A stretch of DNA of 12,871 nt, from contig CAYTJF010000177.1 of assembly GCA_964437945.1 (NCBI GenBank), positions 1-12,871 of the forward strand. Direction: 5' to 3'. Numbering within the stretch: the first letter of the stretch is position 1; each line of letters begins with the position of its first letter. A program made the position numbers and the translations under genes. Below, piece by piece: positions 7,813 to 12,871 of this stretch. The notes below the pieces were generated by a model. That model was given only the letters and a program-made list of their open reading frames with translations, made no database searches and had not been told where the DNA came from. This stretch comes from Granulosicoccus sp964437945 (lineage in GTDB: Bacteria > Pseudomonadota > Gammaproteobacteria > Granulosicoccales > Granulosicoccaceae).

Positions 7813-8265
7813 TTAACACCAGCCAGCAGTACAACCAGTACCACTTTCTACCCAATCCTGGATGAATGCGTCTTCAGTACCAGTAGCAGCAACAACATCA
7901 GCTGTTATTACGTAAGTCTGTCCGGTAAAACCTTCGTCGTTAGCAGAAGTGGCTGTGATTACTGGGCCAGCTCCAAGACCAACTGAAGCAACTAACTTGG
8001 CTGAAGCAGCGCGAGTCAACATAGCTGCTGTTACGCCGCCGTTGATTCCGCTAGTTGGGTCGGCACAATCAGCATTACCAGCGTTTCGCTCGAAACATAC
8101 TTCAACACCAGTTTTAATAGGTGAAACAGCCAGCTTTACTTCAGAGAACTTAGCACGCTTTGTGTACTGAGAATACTGAGGTACTGCTACCGCTGCAAGA
8201 ATACCGATAATCGCGATTACGATCATGAGTTCGATTAGTGTGAAACCTTTTTGTACTTTAACCAT
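7813..8265 (-). CDS. pilA: PilA, type IV major pilin (prepilin)
   Basis: PilA is the main subunit of the type IV pilus fibre. The 150-residue prepilin has a short basic leader MVKVQKG, with the PilD cleavage site between Gly7 and Phe8, then the family core FTLIELMIVIAIIGILAAVA. Glu12 is the +5 glutamate of the mature protein needed for assembly and methylation. The hydrophobic N-terminal helix leads into a globular domain with Ala/Thr/Gly-rich sequence. Four cysteines (57, 67, 145, 150) suggest two small disulfide loops, the second closing at the last residue. ATG 8265 has GGAGA (8276-8280) about 10 nt upstream. The gene has its own sigma-54 promoter and is followed by a strong stem-loop, so it is probably expressed at a higher level than pilB. 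A minor pilin is unlikely given this setting and size. Confidence 0.96.
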   Translation of the reverse strand: MVKVQKGFTLIELMIVIAIIGILAAVAVPQYSQYTKRAKFSEVKLAVSPIKTGVEVCFERNAGNADCADPTSGINGGVTAAMLTRAASAKLVASVGLGAGPVITATSANDEGFTGQTYVITADVVAATGTEDAFIQDWVESGTGCTAGWC

Positions 8266-8331
8266 GATTGGTTTATCTCCAGAGACTAAAATTTAGTTTT
8301 ATAAGTTTGTTGTCAAGCCAAACCAAACCTA

Positions 8332-8357
8332 CAGACGTTGTATCGTCCGTACGTCTG
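8332..8357 (-). promoter_or_regulatory. Stem-loop at the predicted 5' end of pilA mRNA
   Basis: On the minus strand CAGACGT (8357-8351) pairs with ACGTCTG (8338-8332) across a 12-nt loop. Counting from the -24/-12 elements puts +1 at 8357, the first base of this stem, so the message may begin with a hairpin, an arrangement that often slows RNase E-type decay. About 66 nt of leader follow before the ATG. Confidence 0.5.
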
Positions 8358-8367
8358 ATTGGTTAAG

Positions 8368-8383
8368 TGCATCTGCTGTGCCA
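8368..8383 (-). promoter_or_regulatory. Sigma-54 (-24/-12) promoter of pilA
   Basis: Minus-strand TGGCACAGCAGATGCA matches the RpoN consensus TGGCAC-N5-TTGCA except for one base (ATGCA for TTGCA). The invariant GG (8382-8381) and GC (8370-8369) have the required spacing. Predicted +1 is 8357, giving an untranslated leader of about 92 nt before pilA. PilR, a sigma-54 activator encoded just upstream, is the obvious partner. Confidence 0.85.
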
Positions 8384-8479
8384 TATCATCAAGCGGTAAT
8401 TCCGGGCAATAAAAATCTTGAAAAACAGGTACATAAAGTCACTGTGAACTGTCTCTCAGTGCGCTGGTTATCGGTCCGG

Positions 8480-8530
8480 TTTGTCATTTTTGTCACTTAA
8501 TGACAAACGCTGTGTAACTAGTCTGACAAA
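8480..8530. promoter_or_regulatory. Four TTTGTCA boxes, candidate PilR binding region
   Basis: The heptamer TTTGTCA occurs on the plus strand at 8480-8486 and 8489-8495, and on the minus strand at 8501-8507 and 8524-8530. The middle two form the palindrome TTTGTCACTTAATGACAAA. They lie about 123-173 bp upstream of the predicted pilA start, a normal place for a sigma-54 enhancer. As I recall, PilR sites in P. aeruginosa are repeated and have a TGTC core, which these share. Confidence 0.6.
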
Positions 8531-8606
8531 GTGCGCAATGGAGAGCTTTTGGTGCAAGTAAAATCAGGCAAAAGGTAAGCGATTCTGAGTGGTTTGATTT
8601 TGATCG

Positions 8607-10136
8607 CTACCTTTGGTCGCCATTTATATTCAGTTGCTGGATACGATAGCGTAGTTGGCGATAAGTTAAGCCCAATAGCTTTGCGGCTTCTTTTCGATTC
8701 CAGCGGGTTGTATTCAATGCGTCCAGAATACGCCTGGATTCATCATCGGCGATTGGATTTACAGGTGTTAACTGATTTGTGTTTGATAGAGGGGTCGGTG
8801 CTGCGATTGCGGTACTGAGTTGTAGATCATCTGCAAAGATTGTATCGGTCTCAATCAGGGCCAGTGCTCTTTCCAATAAATTCTCCAGCTCACGTACATT
8901 ACCGGGGAAGTGATAGGTTGCCATAGCAGTAAATGCTTCATCGCTGATATGTTTGATCGAATGATCAGTTGACTGAGATCTGAATTTATCCAATATGCGC
9001 GTGCATAATTCGGGGATATCTTCCGGGCGTTCTCGTAAACTGGGTGAATGTAAGCTGATAACATTGAGCCGATAAAATAAGTCGTGACGAAAACGTCCGG
9101 CCTCAACCTCAACTGCCAGATCTTTATGGCTGGCGCTGAGAATTCTGGCGTCTACCGGCAGTTCGTTACTGCCACCAACGGGCCTGATGCTGCGTTCCTG
9201 GATAGCTCGTAAGAGTTTTACTTGCATGTGCAATGGCAGCTCGGCGACTTCGTCCAGGAATAAGGTGCCACCATCGGCAAGTTGAAATAACCCGTCTTTG
9301 TCTGCGTTTGCGCCGGTAAAGCTACCTTTACGGTGACCAAATAACTCACTTTCCATTAATTCGCCAGGGATAGCTCCACAATTTATTGCAACAAAATCAT
9401 TGCTACTGCGTGTGCTGTTTGTGTGTATTAGTCGGGCGATCAGTTCTTTTCCTGTGCCAGATTCTCCGGTTATCCAGACCGGTGCGTTAGTGCGAGCAAC
9501 CTTGGCAATCATTTGGCGCAAGGCTTTCATCGGTGCCGAGCTGCCCACCAGTTGTTGTGTGGAAATGGTATGCAGATTACCTGAGCGGGACTGGCTACTT
9601 TGTGTATCACTGCGACCAGAAAGCGTATGTAAGTTCGAACTGGTGTGTACGCTATTTCCCATTGGTGTAGCCGAATCTGTGTCGGTGCTAATATTGGCGT
9701 CGCTTTTGGTGTTCGAATGGTCAATAGTGTCGAATTGCTTATCGTTGCTGGCTTTTTCATTGTTATCGTCTGAATTCAATGTAACTGCTTGCACAACAAG
9801 TTGGCGTAGTAGCCGAATGTCTACAGGTTTTGATACGAAATCATAAGCGCCATTTTTCATCGCTTCAACAGCGGCTTCCATATTCCCGTGTGCCGTAATC
9901 ACTGCCACTGGCAGGTTTGGTTTTATAGAATGGATATAGCGCACGAATTCAACGCCGTTGCCATCGGGCAGGCGCATGTCGGTCAGGCATATGTCAAAAT
10001 CGTAGGTATCGAGTAACTGCCGGGCTTCGTCAAGATTGGCAGCACTATGATGATCCAGCCCCATACGAGACAATGTCATTGCTATCAATTGGCGAATATC
10101 GGCTTCATCGTCAATAATAAGCGCCGTGGTGGTCAT
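8607..10136 (-). CDS. pilR: PilR, sigma-54-dependent response regulator of pilin transcription
   Basis: PilR is an NtrC-type activator phosphorylated by PilS; it opens sigma-54 promoters such as that of pilA. The 509 residues hold a receiver domain (about 3-118; acidic pair Asp9/Asp10, phospho-acceptor Asp53, Thr81, Lys103), a long Ser/Asn/Thr/Asp-rich linker (about 121-195), the AAA+ domain (Walker A GESGTGKE 224-231, sigma-54 loop GSFTGA 271-276, Walker B GGTLFLDE 289-296, arginine-finger region RFRHDLFYRLNV 348-359, sensor II PGNVREL 411-417) and a Fis-type helix-turn-helix (about 466-505). The linker makes it longer than the ~445-residue P. aeruginosa protein. ATG 10136 follows the pilS stop by 6 bp with only a weak ribosome site, so translation is probably coupled. 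The stop is 341 bp before pilA. Confidence 0.97.
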   Translation of the reverse strand: MTTTALIIDDEADIRQLIAMTLSRMGLDHHSAANLDEARQLLDTYDFDICLTDMRLPDGNGVEFVRYIHSIKPNLPVAVITAHGNMEAAVEAMKNGAYDFVSKPVDIRLLRQLVVQAVTLNSDDNNEKASNDKQFDTIDHSNTKSDANISTDTDSATPMGNSVHTSSNLHTLSGRSDTQSSQSRSGNLHTISTQQLVGSSAPMKALRQMIAKVARTNAPVWITGESGTGKELIARLIHTNSTRSSNDFVAINCGAIPGELMESELFGHRKGSFTGANADKDGLFQLADGGTLFLDEVAELPLHMQVKLLRAIQERSIRPVGGSNELPVDARILSASHKDLAVEVEAGRFRHDLFYRLNVISLHSPSLRERPEDIPELCTRILDKFRSQSTDHSIKHISDEAFTAMATYHFPGNVRELENLLERALALIETDTIFADDLQLSTAIAAPTPLSNTNQLTPVNPIADDESRRILDALNTTRWNRKEAAKLLGLTYRQLRYRIQQLNINGDQR

Positions 10137-10142
10137 GCTTAC

Positions 10143-11846
10143 TTATGCCGCCATTCTCTGGGCAGTACTTAATGTAATGCAAAAATGTGCCCCACCACTG
10201 CGCTCCAGGCACTCGATATGTGCTTTGTTCAAGTCACATAGTTCTCTGATTATGTATAAGCCCAGCCCAGAGCCGTCGTGATGTGTGGAGTAAAACGGTT
10301 CGAACAGTTGTTCCCGGTGCAAATCGCTAATGCCTACTCCGTTGTCGATAATATCGATTACCGCAGCGCCTTGTTGTGATTGCCAGCAAGCGATGTTGAT
10401 CTGAATAGCCTGATGATCATTATGCAAGCGTGAATTCGTACACAGATTCCATAACACCTGATCAAGATGATCAGGGTCGAATAAGGCGACGATATTGGGT
10501 TCAGTGGTGTGCTGCAGCTGTGATTCGTGCAGTTGGTTCTCGACAATGAATCGTTTGCAAAAATCAGCTATCACCTGACCCAGATCGATAGCTTCGTGCT
10601 TAACATTATTTCGATTGGATAGTTGCAATACATCCTCAATAATTCGATTAATTCGATTGGTGTGTTGATAGGCAATAGTAAGTAGTTCGGCATCCTGTGT
10701 GTTTAAGCTGTTTGATTCCTGCAACAGCTGTACAGCGTGTGATATTGCTCCAAGTGGGTTTCGAATTTCGTGGGCAATGCTTGCTGATAACCGACCCAAA
10801 GACGCAAGCTTTAGCTGTTGATATTGTTTGCGGATATGCGCATGATCGTCTAGCCGAATTAACATTCCGCCAGATGACAAGCTGATGTATCGTGGTAACA
10901 AAGACAGGCCTGTGGTTTCCACCATAAAAGGCTGTACGCTTGTGCTGCCTCGTTTGGCGAATGTCAGGTTTTCCAGTAACGAAGGAGACAGCCGGCCAAC
11001 GCCAATAGGCAAAGGTGCAAATTCGCATGCCAGCAGTTCTCTGGCGGTGTCGTTGATGAGTTGCACGTAGTTTTGATCGTCAATCACCATAACGCCAGAA
11101 TCCAATTCGTGAATTATTTCTTCATTTAAATTGGCTATTTGTTTTACGTCCAGGGCCGCACGATCGTAGGTGGGGTCCGGTATCTGTCGAGCGCCAAGTC
11201 GTCGCAGTGGTACGGTAAGCAACCAGGCTACAAGCAGCAACATCGAACCCAAAAAAGCGGTGCGTTCGAAATCGGCTGCAGCCGGCCCCAATAATAACTT
11301 GGCGACAAGCTCTTCAAATAGAACAAGAACGCAGGCCAATGCTGCGAAAAACAGCGCATATCGAGTCGTGTTTAGCTGGCTAAACAAGGCAATAGTGATA
11401 ATGAGTAAGATGCCAAAACCGCTTTGCACACCACCGCACGCATACATCATCAAACAAATGAATGTGATATCGAAATAGTTCTGCAAGTACAACCTGGCTG
11501 ACGCCGAGGGCCGGTCTATGCGTTGCAAATAGATGAACCCGAGGGCTGCGACCAGATATCCCAGGTGCGCAATTTCGAACAACGTGGCATCGCGTTGACC
11601 GAGAATAGTTTGCGTGTCTGACAGGTAGTAGAGCGCGGCAATCGCAGACAAAAGAAATAGCCGATATTGGCTAAATAACCGCATTGCCTGGGCATCGGGC
11701 AGCAGAGGCCTTTGAGGCTTGTTTTTTTCGTTCAGGAACTCAGCAGAATTGATCACAGGCCGCGTACACAATATAAAGCCAGATAGCGTGTACGTGAGCA
11801 AGATCCAGACCACGGGAACCACCTGGCTTTGCAAGTCCAGGATCAT
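10143..11846 (-). CDS. pilS: PilS, membrane sensor histidine kinase
   Basis: PilS is the inner-membrane kinase that controls PilR; in Pseudomonas it senses pilin levels in the membrane. The 567 residues have hydrophobic segments near 9-28, 62-78, 90-108, 124-137, 143-158, 163-187 and 197-214, then a PAS-like region (about 240-335), the phospho-acceptor His359 in HEIRNPLG, the N box (DQVLWNLCTNS, 462-472), G1 (DNGVG, 501-505), F box (LFEPFYS, 514-520) and G2 (GSGLGLY, 525-531). P. aeruginosa PilS is about 530 residues with six membrane segments; here an extra N-terminal one precedes the usual start, which would be near Met55. ATG 11846 is kept because it has GGA upstream, while Met55 has no well-spaced site. 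A stop codon sits directly before this ATG, so the gene cannot begin earlier in frame. Confidence 0.95.
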   Translation of the reverse strand: MILDLQSQVVPVVWILLTYTLSGFILCTRPVINSAEFLNEKNKPQRPLLPDAQAMRLFSQYRLFLLSAIAALYYLSDTQTILGQRDATLFEIAHLGYLVAALGFIYLQRIDRPSASARLYLQNYFDITFICLMMYACGGVQSGFGILLIITIALFSQLNTTRYALFFAALACVLVLFEELVAKLLLGPAAADFERTAFLGSMLLLVAWLLTVPLRRLGARQIPDPTYDRAALDVKQIANLNEEIIHELDSGVMVIDDQNYVQLINDTARELLACEFAPLPIGVGRLSPSLLENLTFAKRGSTSVQPFMVETTGLSLLPRYISLSSGGMLIRLDDHAHIRKQYQQLKLASLGRLSASIAHEIRNPLGAISHAVQLLQESNSLNTQDAELLTIAYQHTNRINRIIEDVLQLSNRNNVKHEAIDLGQVIADFCKRFIVENQLHESQLQHTTEPNIVALFDPDHLDQVLWNLCTNSRLHNDHQAIQINIACWQSQQGAAVIDIIDNGVGISDLHREQLFEPFYSTHHDGSGLGLYIIRELCDLNKAHIECLERSGGAHFCITLSTAQRMAA

Positions 11847-11870
11847 CTAAAGTCCGGCAATAATGGCCAT
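11847..11870 (-). other. Seven-codon minicistron abutting the pilS start
   Basis: ATG at 11870-11868 opens the frame MAIIAGL and ends with TAG at 11849-11847, directly before the pilS ATG at 11846. Both ATGs have a similarly placed GGAC upstream (GGACCTGAGATG and GGACTTTAGATG). Stop and start touch, so ribosomes ending here could restart on pilS. Translation is unproven, and so short a frame can arise by chance. Confidence 0.2.
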
Positions 11871-12229
11871 CTCAGGTCCGCTGAAAAATAAGAGCAAATT
11901 GCGTGTGAATGAGGTTATTCGTGAATATAAAGCACACTTACACGCTGTTTCTTGATTTTGACAGCATTTATCGAGTCTGCAACCCAGTTTGCTATCGGCC
12001 GTATTCTAAGAAAGTGCTAGCAAGAGAGCCCGTTATGCACCTCATTGCGGTAGTAGATTAAGTTTGAGAAAATTGAAAATCAGTTGGAATAGAAAATACT
12101 CTTCAGTGCTCAATATAGTTTTTCAGTCCCGTTAATTCAGACGGTTAGCGGCTGTTCACGCCAAAATGCAAATGACCGGTTTGGAAAAATGAAAGTTAAT
12201 AGTTTGCTCAGTAGTTTTTAGTTGAGCCG
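11847..12229. other. 383-bp region without a convincing gene, upstream of pilS
   Basis: The longest reading frames I found by hand here are under 20 codons and lack ribosome sites. It should hold the pilS promoter, but no clear -35/-10 pair was found: TATATT on the minus strand (near 11930) lacks a good -35. An imperfect inverted repeat GCGTGT (11901-11906) / ACACGC (11940-11945) lies in the same area. A weak stem GCTCA/TGAGC (12206-12227), just past the stop of the gene at 12230, has no T-tract. No tRNA or other RNA gene was recognised. Confidence 0.5.
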
Positions 12230-12832
12230 CTACTCACTGCGTACAATTTCGCTATAGTCACCATTGAGATTCAGTGTCACTGTGACAGCTGACTTGTCAC
12301 GGTTGCGCCAGAACCAACCATGTTCACCTTTGAACTTCGCCTGAATAGAACCCTTACCTTTCGTTGCGCCACGCCCTTTCTCGTATGTGGCCGACTGCCC
12401 GCCACCGTGCGCGTGAAGGTCGAAATTGATTTTACCGCCAGTTGAAGTCCAGTCATAGAGTGCTTGATCACCGTTGTTCATGACCAATTTAATTTCAGTA
12501 TGATCACCTGGCTCAAGTGTGAAGGTTATCGTATCCCGCCAGGTTTCCTGAGCATGTACGGTACCGACAAACACGTCGATAAGGTTGAATGAATGGTCAT
12601 CCCCATGCTGTTGCTGATCTTGCTCTGCTTCTTCATGTAGTTCTTGTTTAATTTCCCCCATTTCGGTCAAGCCCAACATCTGACCTGCACGAGTAGGATC
12701 GATTCCATATTCTGCGGGCAACACAACAGCGACGAGAACCAACGCTCCTCCGATAACAGCTATAAGGGTGGAACGCCGCAACTGAGCTAGGCTGGGCAAT
12801 TCATCCAAACTTGGTTTTTTAATGTTGAACAT
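12230..12832 (-). CDS. Membrane-anchored periplasmic protein of unknown function
   Basis: I do not recognise a characterised function; the sequence resembles bacterial proteins annotated only as transmembrane anchor proteins. The 200-residue product has a basic cytoplasmic N-terminus (1-20), one membrane helix (about 22-39), then the distinctive stretch LPAEYGIDPTRAG (38-50) and LGLTEMGEIK (53-62), a charged Glu/Gln/His linker (63-80), a hydrophobic patch ending VHAQE (83-96), and a beta-rich C-terminal domain (about 99-195). That domain shows LEPGDHTEIKLVM, a DLHAHGGG histidine cluster (138-145) and GEHGWFWRNR (169-178), loosely like a GOLD/emp24-type beta sandwich; this is an impression, not a database result. 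The helix lacks a cleavable signal, so the bulk should face the periplasm. A weak AAGAGA lies upstream of ATG 12832. Its link to the pil genes is only physical: 383 bp separate it from pilS. Confidence 0.8.
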   Translation of the reverse strand: MFNIKKPSLDELPSLAQLRRSTLIAVIGGALVLVAVVLPAEYGIDPTRAGQMLGLTEMGEIKQELHEEAEQDQQQHGDDHSFNLIDVFVGTVHAQETWRDTITFTLEPGDHTEIKLVMNNGDQALYDWTSTGGKINFDLHAHGGGQSATYEKGRGATKGKGSIQAKFKGEHGWFWRNRDKSAVTVTLNLNGDYSEIVRSE

Positions 12833-12853
12833 AGATATTCTCTTAATTGGTGC

Positions 12854-12871
12854 CTAATGAGCGTGGTCGTG
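12854..12871 (-). other. Possible 3' end of a further minus-strand gene
   Basis: Read on the minus strand, the window edge gives five codons HDHAH followed by TAG (12856-12854), 21 bp before the ATG of the anchor-protein gene. A His-rich tail would suit a metal-handling membrane protein, and the short spacing would suit an operon. Five codons are too few to establish a gene. Confidence 0.25.

Noticed and set aside
8384..8425. IHF site between the pilA promoter and the TTTGTCA boxes
   Set aside because: IHF often helps sigma-54 promoters and the stretch is partly AT-rich, but the best matches (around ATCAAGCGGTAA) miss key consensus bases.
8546..8607. Terminator after pilR
   Set aside because: Only short stems were found (CTTTTG/CAAAAG at 8546-8574 and GCGAT/ATCGC at 8579-8607), with long loops and no proper T-tract.
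9400..9846. 148-codon plus-strand reading frame opposite pilR
   Set aside because: It lies entirely antisense to conserved PilR domains and the linker, has a Cys/Ser/Val-rich random-looking translation, and lacks a clear ribosome site.
12000..12060. Small gene of about 17 codons on the minus strand in the pilS upstream region
   Set aside because: No ribosome binding site, no recognisable product, and a length expected by chance.
1..12871. Mobile element, CRISPR array, prophage or defence island
   Set aside because: No transposase, integrase, regularly spaced repeats or atypical gene block is visible; all recognised genes are core housekeeping or pilus functions.

Overview
The window reads as ordinary chromosome from a gammaproteobacterium. 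It carries the order secA-argJ-mutT facing coaE-pilD-pilC-pilB-pilA-pilR-pilS. These are type IV pilus and housekeeping genes of the Pseudomonas/Chromatiales kind; base composition looks moderate by eye, and I cannot name a genus. No mobile element, CRISPR array, tRNA or rRNA was seen.

Layout. Positions 1-3026 (+ strand): the 3' half of secA (cut by the window edge), then argJ (arginine biosynthesis) and mutT (8-oxo-dGTP clean-up), closely packed. Positions 3036-11846 (- strand, so read from high to low coordinates): pilS and pilR (two-component system), pilA (major pilin), pilB (extension ATPase), pilC (platform protein), pilD (prepilin peptidase) and coaE (last step of CoA synthesis). mutT and coaE converge with only 9 bp between their stop codons. 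Positions 11847-12229 hold no convincing gene. Positions 12230-12832 (- strand) encode a membrane-anchored periplasmic protein of unknown role, and the last five codons of another minus-strand reading frame may lie at the window end.

How it works together. PilS should sense a membrane signal and phosphorylate PilR, a sigma-54 activator. PilR should then drive pilA from a recognisable -24/-12 promoter (8368-8383), probably through four TTTGTCA boxes at 8480-8530. PilD cleaves and methylates prepilin, PilB powers assembly and PilC anchors the machine. Unlike the split arrangement familiar from Pseudomonas aeruginosa, sensor, regulator, pilin and assembly genes here form one co-oriented block.

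The most interesting signals are non-coding. A 7-bp stem-loop starts at the predicted pilA transcription start. A strong stem-loop follows pilA. A perfect 10-bp inverted repeat would hide the pilB ribosome binding site, and a 14-codon reading frame ends in its upstream arm. I saw no clearly new multi-gene system; the least understood gene is the one at 12230-12832.
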